Shown piece by piece: positions 1-7,475 of a stretch of DNA of 9,694 nt. Source of the DNA: CAMLLJ01 sp035759585 (GTDB lineage: Bacteria; Gemmatimonadota; Gemmatimonadetes; Gemmatimonadales; GWC2-71-9); the NCBI GenBank assembly GCA_035759585.1, contig DASTUP010000241.1, forward strand, positions 1 through 9,694. The letters run 5' to 3'. The notes under the pieces are model-generated. The model was not told the origin of the DNA, searched no databases, and saw nothing but the letters and a program-made list of their open reading frames with translations. A program made the translations under genes and the position numbers. Within the stretch, counting starts at the first letter, position 1. Each line of letters starts with the position of its first letter.

Positions 1-77
1 ACGTATAAGATATGTTATGTTAAGTCGCACTGGGGATAAGTATGGGAAACCAACCCTGATTCCCCACATCGCTCACC
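1..77. other. Non-coding, AT-richer tail of the window
   Basis: No gene is supported here. The first 50 bases have only 19 G/C, against a strongly GC-rich background, with runs such as TATAAGATATGTTATG. Such a drop is often seen at promoters or gene borders, but no matching -35/-10 pair could be assigned to either strand. Confidence 0.4.
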
Positions 78-108
78 GACCGGGAACTTCTGCCGACCTC
101 CCCCGGTC
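78..108 (-). terminator. Possible stem-loop terminator after the propeller gene
   Basis: A perfect 7-base inverted repeat (GACCGGG at 78-84, CCCGGTC at 102-108) with a 17-base loop starts one base after the stop codon (110-112). No T-run follows it on the minus strand, so it is not a standard intrinsic terminator. It could slow a polymerase or protect the 3' end. A 7-base GC-rich stem is also not rare by chance in DNA of this composition. Confidence 0.3.
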
Positions 109-109
109 T

Positions 110-1414
110 CTAGCGCCGGAATCGGGCAATCCGGGCCGGAGCTTTCCCCGGAGATTCTCCATAGGCCAGCCAGACGTCGCCATTCCGGCGGTCGATCGCC
201 AGATGGCGCACCATCGCGCCCCGGGTCGGCAGCGGAATTGATTCGAAGCCGCTGGTTTCGGGATCGTACCGGAACAGCGCGTCTGCCGCCCCGGTTCCGA
301 TCCACACCCCGCCGACCGAGTCCACCCGGACCACATACGGCGCGGCGTCCCTGACCGGCAGGTCGATCTCCCGGAACGTCGCGGTGGCCGGATCGAGGCG
401 CACCAGCGTTCCCGCGCCGTACGCCGGAATCCAGACGATCCCGTCCGGCCCGACGTCGAAACGGCGAGGCCCGCTCGCCGGTCTGGGCATTTCGAAGGCC
501 TTCGAGGTCCGGGTCTGCGGATCGTACGCAAGCATCCGGTTCCCCTGGAGCTCGGACATCCAGATCCTCCCGTCGGGTCCAGTCCGGAGCTCGTAAGGCA
601 CCGGCCCGCCTGCCCGCTCCGCGAGGCTGGGATGCTCCGGAAGGCGCACCTGGCTGGCATTGCCACGCTCATCGACCCCGACGAGAAGCTCCGGCCGGCT
701 GGTGAAATGGCCGTTGACCCATGCGCCGCCCGCGGAGTCGAGCGCTACGCTGTGCGCGTAAACGCCCACGTCGAAGGTCGTCCAGCTCACTCCGTCGAAT
801 CGTGCGAGCTGCTGCGGATTGCCGAGCACGACCCACCAGCGGCCCTGGCGATCGATCTCGACGGCGCGCGGGTTGGCCTGCTCCACCGGAATTTCCACTC
901 GAGTGAATTCGCCTGATTCCGGTTCCAGCACGTACATCGCGCCGGTGAACATTCCGGTGACGACTATACGGCCGAGCGGATCGATCGCGAGATCGTGCGG
1001 CAGATCCTGTGCGGCGGGAAAGAGGAATTCGACGATTCGAGGATCCTGCGGCCGATCGCGCCGCTCCGGCGCACGATTCCCGAGCGATCGGACGAGCCAT
1101 GCCGCCGCCGAATCGGGTTGCTGCTCGTCAGAGATGACCGGAAACCCGCTCTCGGGGCCGGCAAATCCCAGCATGCGCTGAACCGCCGCCTTCCACTCCG
1201 CCCCGGTCCGTGGCTTTCCGGCACGCAGCGCCATCCGTTCGTCGAACTGGTGGCACCCCGTGCAGTCGATGATGAACTGTCGCTTGACGGGACCTTCGGG
1301 CAGGAGCCGCAGCCAATCGGAGCTGCTGGGATCGGCCGCGGCAGGAGCCGCATGCTGCGGGAGCACGACCCAGGTGGAAAGCGAGAGGAAGAAGACCGCC
1401 GCGAGGAAGCGCAT
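110..1414 (-). CDS. Secreted cytochrome c-like / Vgb-like beta-propeller fusion protein
   Basis: This is a 434-residue exported protein. Residues 1-27 look like a Sec signal peptide (MRFLAAVFFLSLS then a small-residue AAA|D cleavage site). A c-type heme motif CTGCH (51-55) follows, with W74 and M81 (QRM) downstream; M81 is a candidate second heme ligand and the domain ends near residue 115. From about 135 to 434 there are seven repeats of the form 'xD/GPxGxxW...L..DP.T..f..i.lP', for example GPDGRIWMSE (279-288), GPDGIVWIP (322-330) and DSVGGVWIG (365-373), as in seven-bladed virginiamycin B lyase (streptogramin lyase) propellers. Many such propellers are not antibiotic lyases, and the lyase active site could not be mapped here, so resistance should not be assumed. 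ATG at 1414 has GAGG (1422-1425) at 7 bases. A 109-base gap from dapF suggests separate or weakly linked expression. A periplasmic redox or binding role is plausible but unproven. Confidence 0.83.
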   Translation of the reverse strand: MRFLAAVFFLSLSTWVVLPQHAAPAAADPSSSDWLRLLPEGPVKRQFIIDCTGCHQFDERMALRAGKPRTGAEWKAAVQRMLGFAGPESGFPVISDEQQPDSAAAWLVRSLGNRAPERRDRPQDPRIVEFLFPAAQDLPHDLAIDPLGRIVVTGMFTGAMYVLEPESGEFTRVEIPVEQANPRAVEIDRQGRWWVVLGNPQQLARFDGVSWTTFDVGVYAHSVALDSAGGAWVNGHFTSRPELLVGVDERGNASQVRLPEHPSLAERAGGPVPYELRTGPDGRIWMSELQGNRMLAYDPQTRTSKAFEMPRPASGPRRFDVGPDGIVWIPAYGAGTLVRLDPATATFREIDLPVRDAAPYVVRVDSVGGVWIGTGAADALFRYDPETSGFESIPLPTRGAMVRHLAIDRRNGDVWLAYGESPGKAPARIARFRR

Positions 1415-1523
1415 GCCGGGACCTCGAAACCGGTTGAGATCCCTGCCCTACGGCGTTGGAGGGGTTTGCGTTTCCGGGGCCAGCTCGAGTGAACCTTTCG
1501 ATTCTGCCCGCCGCATCGTCCTG
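1415..1523 (-). other. Intergenic region between dapF and the propeller gene
   Basis: This 109-base gap is the only sizeable non-coding stretch between genes in the window. Apart from the ribosome binding site at its left end, no stem-loop with a T-run, no clear -35/-10 pair and no -24/-12 sigma-54 match was seen on the minus strand. It may hold a promoter for the propeller gene that does not match standard consensus, or the gene may be read through from the cluster. The sequence does not decide between these. Confidence 0.5.
1422..1425 (-). promoter_or_regulatory. Ribosome binding site of the cytochrome/propeller gene
   Basis: GAGG (in CGAGG) lies 7 bases before ATG 1414. It gives this gene its own initiation signal, in keeping with its separation from dapF. 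Confidence 0.65.
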
Positions 1524-2342
1524 CTAGACGAGTTCCCCCGTGAAGACGACCCGTCCCTCCCCGCAGAGCCAGACGTTGCGGGCAGTGCCGTTTTCGAGCG
1601 TAGCCGTGACCGAAAGTGGTGAGCCGCCGCGGCTTCGGAAATTCAGTGGAAGCTCACCGTGACCACTCGCGGCGATGGCTACCGCCGATGCGACGGTGCC
1701 CGTGCCGCATGCCAGCGTCTCGCCTTCGACGCCCCGCTCGTAGGTCCGGATGAGCCATGGGGATCCGGGCTCGGCGGGCGCGGACACGAAGTTGGCGTTT
1801 GCGCCGGGCTCGCCGAGTCCGGGATGGAACCTGAGCGCCCGTCCCCGGTTTCTGACATCGACGGCCTCGATATCGTCGACCAGCGTGACGAGGTGCGGCA
1901 CCCCGACCGTACCGACTCCCAGGATCCGCTCCCCATCGATCGGCAAAATGTCCGGCACGGGCGCGGGCACCGCGAAGTCCGCGAGATGGATCTCCGCCAT
2001 GTGCCCCGGCCCTACACATCGCGCCTCGTAGGTGCCGGCATCGGTGACGAGGCGCAACCCGGACGGCTCCGCCAAACCGAGGCGGCAGGCGAGGCGTGTG
2101 CTGCAGAGCGCCGCGTTCCCGCACATAGACGCCCGCCCGCCGTCCGAGTTGTAATAGATCATCCGGACTGCGTTCGGCCCTTCCGGCGTCAGGATGACGA
2201 GGCCGTCCGCGCCGACGCCCATCCGCCGATCGCAGATCGCTGCGATCCGATCGCGCGGCCACGCCTCGGGCGTCTGCGAGCGCCCGTCGAGAAAGACGAA
2301 GTCGTTGCCCGAGCCGGTCATCTTGAAGAAAGTGTCGGTCAT
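1524..2342 (-). CDS. dapF: Diaminopimelate epimerase
   Basis: DapF converts LL- to meso-diaminopimelate in the cytoplasm, for lysine and peptidoglycan synthesis, with a two-cysteine acid/base mechanism and no cofactor. The 272 residues contain FFKMTGSGNDF (5-15), GVGADGLVIL (42-51), YNSDG (64-68), the first catalytic Cys74 in MCGN, VGVPHLV (146-152), NANFV (182-186), YERGVEGET (201-209) and the second catalytic Cys212 in ACGTGT. Length matches the family. The segment after Cys74 reads MCGNAALC, not the common MCGNGxRC, so the Gly and Arg that usually follow are replaced; both cysteines and the substrate-binding Asn and Arg residues remain. ATG at 2342 lies 3 bases after the stop of the DPM1-like gene, with only a weak GGAAAG upstream, so it is probably translated by coupling. 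It ends with TAG at 1524-1526. Function is confident, although the motif change deserves a structural look. Confidence 0.94.
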   Translation of the reverse strand: MTDTFFKMTGSGNDFVFLDGRSQTPEAWPRDRIAAICDRRMGVGADGLVILTPEGPNAVRMIYYNSDGGRASMCGNAALCSTRLACRLGLAEPSGLRLVTDAGTYEARCVGPGHMAEIHLADFAVPAPVPDILPIDGERILGVGTVGVPHLVTLVDDIEAVDVRNRGRALRFHPGLGEPGANANFVSAPAEPGSPWLIRTYERGVEGETLACGTGTVASAVAIAASGHGELPLNFRSRGGSPLSVTATLENGTARNVWLCGEGRVVFTGELV

Positions 2343-2345
2343 GGG

Positions 2346-3065
2346 CTACAGCTTTCCGAAGAGCGCCCGGAAGCGCAGTGACCAGACCATCCAGACTGCC
2401 TCCCGCACGATGCGCTTGCTCATCTTGCTCTGCCCCTCGACCCGGTCGGTAAACACGATCGGTATCTCGACGATCCGGAAACCCTTCCGCCACGCCCGGT
2501 AGCTCATTTCGATCTGAAAGGCGTAGCCGTTCGAGCGCACCCGCGAGAAGTCGATGGCGGCGAGGACCTCGCGGCGAAAGCACTTGAAGCCGCCGGTCGA
2601 ATCCGAGATCGGAAGCCCTGTGATCATCCGCGCATACTGGTTGGCGCCGAGCGAGAGGAGGAGGCGCGAGATCGGCCAATTGATGACGTTCACGCCCTGC
2701 TTGTAGCGCGACCCGATGACGAGGTCCGCCTGCTGCGACGCCTCGATGAAGAGCGGCAGGAACTTCGGGTCGTGCGAAAAATCCGCGTCCATCTCGAGGA
2801 CGAACCCATAGCCGCGATCGAGCGCCCACCGGAAGCCGGCGAGATAGGCGCGCCCGAGGCCTTCCTTGGCCTCCCGGTGCAGGACATGGACGCGCGGATT
2901 CTCGGCAGCGAGCGTGTCGGCAAGCTCCCCGGTTCCGTCCGGCGAGCTGTCGTCGATGACGAGAACATCCAGCCGCGGATCCTGCTCGAGGATGGCGGGA
3001 ACGATGAGCGGAAGGTTCGCGCGCTCGTTGTAGGTCGGCACGCAGACGAGATAGCGTTCGGTCAC
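2346..3065 (-). CDS. Polyprenyl-phosphate mannose synthase-like GT2 (DPM1/Ppm1 family)
   Basis: The protein has 239 residues and a DPM1-type catalytic domain, which in known members transfers mannose (sometimes glucose) from GDP/UDP-sugar to dolichol or polyprenyl phosphate. It begins VTERYLVCVPTYNERANLP, has VIDDSSPDGTGELAD (36-50), the metal-binding DAD in MDADFSHDP (92-100), IGSRYKQG (117-124), DSTGGFKCFRR (155-165) and VEGQSKMS (209-216), the usual C-terminal DPM1 motif. There are no C-terminal membrane helices, as in human DPM1 and the Ppm1 catalytic domain. GTG at 3065 is chosen because homology starts there and it overlaps the yfhO stop (GTGA). The longer frame from ATG 3296 would add 77 residues that are only an out-of-frame reading of yfhO. 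Its product would be a natural donor for the GT-C enzyme encoded just upstream. Mannose is the default guess and is not proven. Confidence 0.92.
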   Translation of the reverse strand: MTERYLVCVPTYNERANLPLIVPAILEQDPRLDVLVIDDSSPDGTGELADTLAAENPRVHVLHREAKEGLGRAYLAGFRWALDRGYGFVLEMDADFSHDPKFLPLFIEASQQADLVIGSRYKQGVNVINWPISRLLLSLGANQYARMITGLPISDSTGGFKCFRREVLAAIDFSRVRSNGYAFQIEMSYRAWRKGFRIVEIPIVFTDRVEGQSKMSKRIVREAVWMVWSLRFRALFGKL

Positions 3066-5416
3066 GGCGTAGCGGCGGCGGAAGTGCGGCGGCGGAGCGA
3101 CGGGATCACCGTCAGTGCCGCGGTCAGGAGGAGCGAGACCAGGGTGAGCATCCTGCCCCGGCCCGAAGCGGGATCGTCGAAGCGGAGCTCGACACTGCGG
3201 GCCCCGGAAGGAATCTCGACGGCGATCTGCGCATGGTTCGCGCGATGCACCGGCGTATCGTTCCCATCGACCGTCGCGTGCCAGGCCGGGTACCACGTCT
3301 CCGCCACGACGAGGTAGCTCTGCCGCTGCTCCGCCCCGTCAACCGAGATAGTCATCCTGCCCGGCTCCCAGGCCGTCACCGCCGCGCGCGCGGCGACATC
3401 GACCGGCATGCCGCCTTCGATCGGCGGCGGAGCCACGGAGGTCGACTCGGGAAAGAGCGTTGCCACGGACAGCGGGAAACGCGGGTCGAGAATTGTCGGG
3501 ATGAGCTGCGCTTCCGGCACCTTGGCGGCCACCGGCACGACTCGCGCGTACGGAGGCATGGTGTCGCGGGCATACAGGTACATCGGCCGGCCCGGAGTCG
3601 TCTGCACCGGACCCATCACGCGATGGAATCCCTGGATCGCCTGCGAATCCGGAAGCACCGCGTATCCCACGGCCCAGAGGTCCCACAGGTTCCAGTTGCC
3701 CAGGTTGGCATAGACGTTCTTGCCGCCCCACACCTCGTCGTAGAACCGGACCTCGTTCCCATGGTAGCCGAGCACGGTCGGGATCCGGTGCGCCATCAGG
3801 AAATCGCCGGGATATGCGCCGTACGCCATGACGCGGTATGGCTTCGGCTGCTGCGCGAGGTAGGCGGTCACCTCGTCCGCTGCGAACAGCTCCGACGCGG
3901 GCGCCTCGAACACATAGAAGTGCCGGTCCACGCTGATGAGGTCCGCGGTGACCACCACGGCCAGCGAGAGGGCCGCGATACGCTCTGCGAGCCGGCCGGT
4001 CGCTGCGGCCCACGCTACGGCGCCTCCAGCCAGCACGGCGATGAGCAGCCTGAAGCTCCCGCCGGCGAGCGCCGAGGCGTTTGCCTGAACGCGCGGGACG
4101 AGCCGCGGGTCGGCCGCAAGTCCCTCGGCGAAACTCTGAAGTATCCCGGTCACGCCCAGCAGCGCGAACACGGCAAGCCCGCCGAAGAGATAGAGCACGG
4201 TGCGCGGCGCAGCCTCGCGCCGCAGCAGGCGGTCAGCTCCGAACGCTGCGTATGTCGCCACCGGGAGCGCGACGAGGAAGAAGGCCATTCCGGGCGCCCG
4301 GACCTTCTTCATGAAGGGCATCACCTCATACCAGAGGCGGTAGAAGGGCGTATGGCCACCGAGGGAGATCAGCAGAAAGAGTCCCGCGATCACCGCGAGC
4401 GCCGTGAGCCCGCGCTGCCGCCTGCGCGCCGGAACACCGAGGCCCGCGAGCGCCACGACGATGACGCCCAGGTATTCGCTGTGCAGCTTCGCGAAGTTCC
4501 GCCCCCAGTACGCGTCGGGCCCGAGGCCGTTGAAGTGCGGGAGGACCGTGCCGAATAGCTCCTCGATCGGGAGCGCGTACGAGGTCGCGTACTCCCAGCT
4601 CGTGGCCGAATCGCCGATGACGCGCGGTGAGTACGGAAAGTACGAAAGAAACGGAACGACGAAGATTCCGCCGATCCCGACACCGAGCACGACGGCAAGT
4701 GCTGCGAGGCCGATCGCACGGACGGGCCGTATGCCCTGCGGCCGCTCAGGGTCGAAGAACGTGAGGTAGAGCGTCCAGATCCCGGCGGCGAGCAGCAGAT
4801 AGTAGGTCATCTGCGGATGCGGCGTCAGGATGCAGAGGCCGACCGTGAGTGCCACGAACCCGTACGCCGCGTGCCGCCGGTCGCGGATGGCACGGGTCAA
4901 TGCGAGCAGCAGCAGCGGGGCGAGCGCGGAAACGAAGAGCTTGCCGTCGTGGCCCGGATGCGCGAGCGAGGCGAGGATCCCCGTCAGCTCATAGGCGAGT
5001 CCCCCGACGAGCGCGCCCGACCAGCTGCAGCGCAGCGCCCGCAGGAAGAGATGGGCAAAGAGGCCGGCCAGGAAGAGATGCACGGCAAAGCCGAGCGCCA
5101 TCGCCGTTCCCACCGGCATGATCCAGCGCAGCCAGGCCGTCGGATAGAAGATGTCACCGCTCGAGGCGGCGATGAACGGCATGCCGCCGAACAGATACGG
5201 ATTCCATTGCGGGATCCGGCCGGTCTCGAGAAAGCGCTCGGCGCCGAAGAGCCGGAACGCGTAGCCCGCGACGTACTGGTCGCTGTGCAGCCCGCCCAGG
5301 AAATAGCCCTGCGCGATCGGCCAGCAGAGGACGAGCACCGGGACGAGAAACGCGACTGCTGCCACGAGCGTCGCGCGTCTCGGCTCGAATCCGGTGACGG
5401 GATCAGCTTTCTCCAC
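3062..5416 (-). CDS. YfhO-family membrane glycosyltransferase (GT-C type)
   Basis: The protein has 784 residues from the GTG at 5416. It has one membrane helix at about 16-35, then an extracytoplasmic loop with HSDQ (44-47, a candidate GT-C acidic catalytic site) and QWNPYLFGGMPF (70-81). Further helices follow up to about residue 495, then a soluble domain (about 495-755), and a last helix near the C-terminus. WYPAWHATVDG (708-718) followed by IPSGARSVELRF is the classic YfhO C-terminal signature. In Firmicutes, YfhO proteins add sugars from polyprenyl-phosphate carriers to lipoteichoic acid outside the membrane; here the acceptor is unknown. A TTG at 5434 could add six residues, but it has no Shine-Dalgarno sequence, while GGAG (5426-5429) lies 9 bases before the GTG. 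The stop overlaps the next gene as GTGA (3062-3065). Family assignment is firm from the signatures; enzymatic activity is inferred. Confidence 0.87.
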   Translation of the reverse strand: MEKADPVTGFEPRRATLVAAVAFLVPVLVLCWPIAQGYFLGGLHSDQYVAGYAFRLFGAERFLETGRIPQWNPYLFGGMPFIAASSGDIFYPTAWLRWIMPVGTAMALGFAVHLFLAGLFAHLFLRALRCSWSGALVGGLAYELTGILASLAHPGHDGKLFVSALAPLLLLALTRAIRDRRHAAYGFVALTVGLCILTPHPQMTYYLLLAAGIWTLYLTFFDPERPQGIRPVRAIGLAALAVVLGVGIGGIFVVPFLSYFPYSPRVIGDSATSWEYATSYALPIEELFGTVLPHFNGLGPDAYWGRNFAKLHSEYLGVIVVALAGLGVPARRRQRGLTALAVIAGLFLLISLGGHTPFYRLWYEVMPFMKKVRAPGMAFFLVALPVATYAAFGADRLLRREAAPRTVLYLFGGLAVFALLGVTGILQSFAEGLAADPRLVPRVQANASALAGGSFRLLIAVLAGGAVAWAAATGRLAERIAALSLAVVVTADLISVDRHFYVFEAPASELFAADEVTAYLAQQPKPYRVMAYGAYPGDFLMAHRIPTVLGYHGNEVRFYDEVWGGKNVYANLGNWNLWDLWAVGYAVLPDSQAIQGFHRVMGPVQTTPGRPMYLYARDTMPPYARVVPVAAKVPEAQLIPTILDPRFPLSVATLFPESTSVAPPPIEGGMPVDVAARAAVTAWEPGRMTISVDGAEQRQSYLVVAETWYPAWHATVDGNDTPVHRANHAQIAVEIPSGARSVELRFDDPASGRGRMLTLVSLLLTAALTVIPSLRRRTSAAATP

Positions 5417-6323
5417 GAATGCGTGCTCCGGCAAGCAGGAAAGGGGCGGCAGCCCCGAATTCGGTGATCGTCAGCAGCACACGCGACGCGATGGCCAGCG
5501 CGAGGGCGCTCGACTCGCCCAGCGCCCCGCCGAGCATCAGGATGACCACGCTCTCGCGCACGCCGAGTCCCGCCGGCGCGGGGAGAAACAGGAGCCCGGC
5601 CACGTACGACGCGGCAAACGTGGTGATCGCGAGCACCGGCGTAAACGCGGGTGCGTCGAAGAGCCCCTGCGCCAGGAGCCAGAAGGCAATTCCGTAGCCC
5701 GCCCAGGCGACGAAGTTCGCGAGCATCCCGCCGAGAACCGCCGCTCCTCCCGGAGACGCCCCCTCTGCCTCGACGCGCACCAGCCGCAACAGTCGCCGGA
5801 TGAATGGCGGCCAGAGGAGCAGCCCGATTCCGGCGAGGCTGAGCACGACGAGCGTGCCGAGCGCCGTCGGTACCCAGGGATAGCGGGATTCCAGCGAAGC
5901 GCTGCCGGCCATGCCGACCACGGCAGCGCCGGTTCCCACTGCCAGCGCCTGCAGCACCACGGCCGAGGCCGTCGCGGTCCATCGGCGCACGCCCGCACGC
6001 TGCGCCATCACGGCCATCCCGGCGATCGCCCAGACCTTTCCCGGTATGTACTTCCCGAGACTCGATACGGTCCAGATCCGCGCGGCCGTCACGAATGGCA
6101 GCCGGTCGCCCCAGCCGCGCAGCATCGCCCGCCACGCTTCCACGAGGATCGCATACATCGCCCAGACCAGGAGCGCGCTCGCGACCAGCTGCATGGGACG
6201 TACCGCCCACTCCACCGGTTGCTCGCGAAGTCGCGTCCAGCTGCGGGCGAGATCGGCGGCCGCGAATCCGATGATCGCGACCGCGATGACCCACTGCGCG
6301 ACCCGCCACAGGGTCTTACCCAT
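5403..6323 (-). CDS. Flippase-like integral membrane protein (LPG synthase TM / UPF0104 family)
   Basis: The protein is 306 residues and mostly hydrophobic, with about seven to eight membrane helices. Two family signatures stand out: GKYIPGKVWAI (90-100) and PAPAGLGVRES (248-258), both typical of the lysylphosphatidylglycerol synthase transmembrane region family (the MprF N-terminal flippase domain and AglD/UPF0104 relatives). It lacks the soluble aminoacyl-transferase domain of MprF, so lysyl transfer to lipid is not expected. Proteins of this class are often encoded beside glycosyltransferases and are suspected of moving lipids or lipid-linked sugars, though that activity is unproven for most. 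ATG at 6323 is preferred over the ATG at 6470, because the longer version adds 49 Arg/Ser-rich residues encoded inside the GT4 gene and ahead of the first membrane helix. The chosen start overlaps the GT4 stop by 8 bases (6316-6323) and has no Shine-Dalgarno sequence. Its own stop lies within the start region of the next gene. Confidence 0.82.
   Translation of the reverse strand: MGKTLWRVAQWVIAVAIIGFAAADLARSWTRLREQPVEWAVRPMQLVASALLVWAMYAILVEAWRAMLRGWGDRLPFVTAARIWTVSSLGKYIPGKVWAIAGMAVMAQRAGVRRWTATASAVVLQALAVGTGAAVVGMAGSASLESRYPWVPTALGTLVVLSLAGIGLLLWPPFIRRLLRLVRVEAEGASPGGAAVLGGMLANFVAWAGYGIAFWLLAQGLFDAPAFTPVLAITTFAASYVAGLLFLPAPAGLGVRESVVILMLGGALGESSALALAIASRVLLTITEFGAAAPFLLAGARIRGES
5426..5429 (-). 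promoter_or_regulatory. Ribosome binding site deciding the yfhO-like start
   Basis: GGAG lies 9 bases before GTG 5416, inside the 3' end of the flippase-like gene. The alternative TTG at 5434 has only a pyrimidine-rich stretch upstream (CCCCTTTCCTGC), so this site favours the shorter protein. Confidence 0.65.
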
Positions 6324-7473
6324 TCGGCGCGGCACCGTCGAGCGCCTCGCGATACCACCCTGCGCAGACGCCGGCGACGTGATCGGGATCGAGCCGGCGG
6401 CGCCAGAAGAGCCCGAGATCCCGCGCCTCCTCGCGTCGCGTTTCATCGGTGAGGATGTCGAGCGTCGCATCGGCGAGCGCGTCGGCGGATGGGATCACGC
6501 GCCGCCCCGCCCCGGTTTCGGGAACCACATCCAGGACGCCGCCACCGTCCCAGCAGGCGATGACGGGCACGCCGCACATGATGGCCTCCGCCGCAGCCAG
6601 CCCGAACCCTTCGCCGGCGGCAGGAAAGTACATCAGGTCGGCGGTCCTGAGGACTCCCGGAATCTCGGCAGGCTTGACCGCGCCGAGGAAGCGGACGCGC
6701 CGTGCGACGCCGAGATCGGTCGCGAGCTGCTCCAGGGCGGCGCGCTCGGGGCCGTCGCCGACGATGGTGAGCGGCAGCGCCGCGCCCAGCGTTTCCAGGA
6801 AGCTGATCGTCCGGATGGCGAGATCGACGCGCTTCTGCTTCGAGAGCCGTGCCACGACATACGCCCCGCCGCCGCCCTCGCTCCACGCGTAGCCGCTCGT
6901 GTCCACGGGCATGGCCTGGACATGATGCTTGTCGATATGGCGGCCCACGCCGTTCTCGATCCAGGTCGCCATTTCGCGGGAGACCGCCGTGACGACGCGG
7001 GCGCGACGATAGACCGGACGCGCCAGCCGCCGGGCGATTCCGGAATGCCGGAGCAGCGCCGCATCGGTACCGTGGCTCGTGAGCACGAGGGGAGATTGCA
7101 GCGGCGCCGCGAGGCCGCCCGGGATCCACCAGTGGGCGTGCACGACTGCCGCGCCGCCGGCGACCTCCTCCTCCGCCGCACGCCGGAGTGCCCGCCAGAG
7201 TCCGGTGAGGGCCTGAAGCCCGGCCGGGGTCCGGATCGCCTGGCTCATCGTGCCGCGATAGGCGATCCGCTCCTGTCCGGCGCGCGCGTACCGTACGCGG
7301 CGGACCGTCACGGTCCCCGCGGTCTCGTCACCCCCCTGCCCTTCGTCGCTCGGCGCCACGACGCGCACCTCGATGCCCCGGCGCCCGAGGGCGGTGGCGA
7401 GGGTGGCGAGGAAGGCTCCCGAGACATCACCGGGCCAGCGGGGATAGTTGTGGGTCAGGAAGACGACCCGCAC
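6316..7473 (-). CDS. GT4-family glycosyltransferase
   Basis: This is a 385-residue GT-B fold retaining glycosyltransferase, predicted cytoplasmic or peripheral to the membrane. The N-terminal acceptor domain opens with VVFLTHNYPRWPGDVSGAF (3-21) and contains VVHAHWWIPGG (110-120) and LTSHGTD (131-137). The C-terminal donor domain has VARLSKQKRVDLAI (207-220), TIVGDGPER (236-244) and the E-x7-E signature as EGFGLAAAE (288-296), followed by GVPVIA. These are the standard nucleotide-sugar residues of GT4 (mannosyl-, glucosyl- or GlcNAc-transferases); donor and acceptor are not predictable here. GTG at 7473 is chosen because a strong Shine-Dalgarno sequence GAGGGG (7479-7484) lies 5 bases upstream and the protein begins exactly at the conserved first strand. 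It lies 2 bases after the GT2 stop. No signal peptide or membrane helix was seen. Length is typical and all key residues are present. Confidence 0.92.
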   Translation of the reverse strand: MRVVFLTHNYPRWPGDVSGAFLATLATALGRRGIEVRVVAPSDEGQGGDETAGTVTVRRVRYARAGQERIAYRGTMSQAIRTPAGLQALTGLWRALRRAAEEEVAGGAAVVHAHWWIPGGLAAPLQSPLVLTSHGTDAALLRHSGIARRLARPVYRRARVVTAVSREMATWIENGVGRHIDKHHVQAMPVDTSGYAWSEGGGGAYVVARLSKQKRVDLAIRTISFLETLGAALPLTIVGDGPERAALEQLATDLGVARRVRFLGAVKPAEIPGVLRTADLMYFPAAGEGFGLAAAEAIMCGVPVIACWDGGGVLDVVPETGAGRRVIPSADALADATLDILTDETRREEARDLGLFWRRRLDPDHVAGVCAGWYREALDGAAPNG

Positions 7474-7475
7474 GC

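Noticed and set aside
1251..1265. A TGGCAC-type sigma-54 half-site on the plus strand
   Set aside because: No GC follows at the right spacing, and it lies inside the cytochrome/propeller coding region over the heme motif.
110..1414. A streptogramin resistance gene
   Set aside because: The Vgb-like propeller repeats are shared by many unrelated-function proteins. This one is exported and fused to a heme domain, and no lyase active site could be confirmed.
1428..1435. An 8-base palindrome, AACCGGTT, just upstream of the propeller gene's ribosome binding site
   Set aside because: The flanking bases do not extend the symmetry and there is no second copy nearby. A single 8-base palindrome is too common to call an operator.
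3066..3296. An N-terminal extension of the DPM1-like protein by 77 residues
   Set aside because: The extra residues come from reading the YfhO-like gene out of frame. DPM1 homology starts exactly at the GTG at 3065, which overlaps the upstream stop.
3233..4558. A 441-residue open frame on the plus strand
   Set aside because: It lies opposite the YfhO-like gene, and its product is Arg/His/Glu-rich with no family signature. It is an antisense shadow.
4888..4903. A sigma-54-like site, TGGCACG followed by TGC, on the plus strand
   Set aside because: The GG and GC elements are 11 bases apart, not the required 10, and the site lies antisense inside the YfhO-like gene.
6324..6470. An N-terminal extension of the flippase-like protein by 49 residues
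   Set aside because: The stretch is Arg/Ser/Pro-rich, read from inside the GT4 gene, and precedes the first membrane helix. The ATG at 6323 fits the coupled-start pattern.
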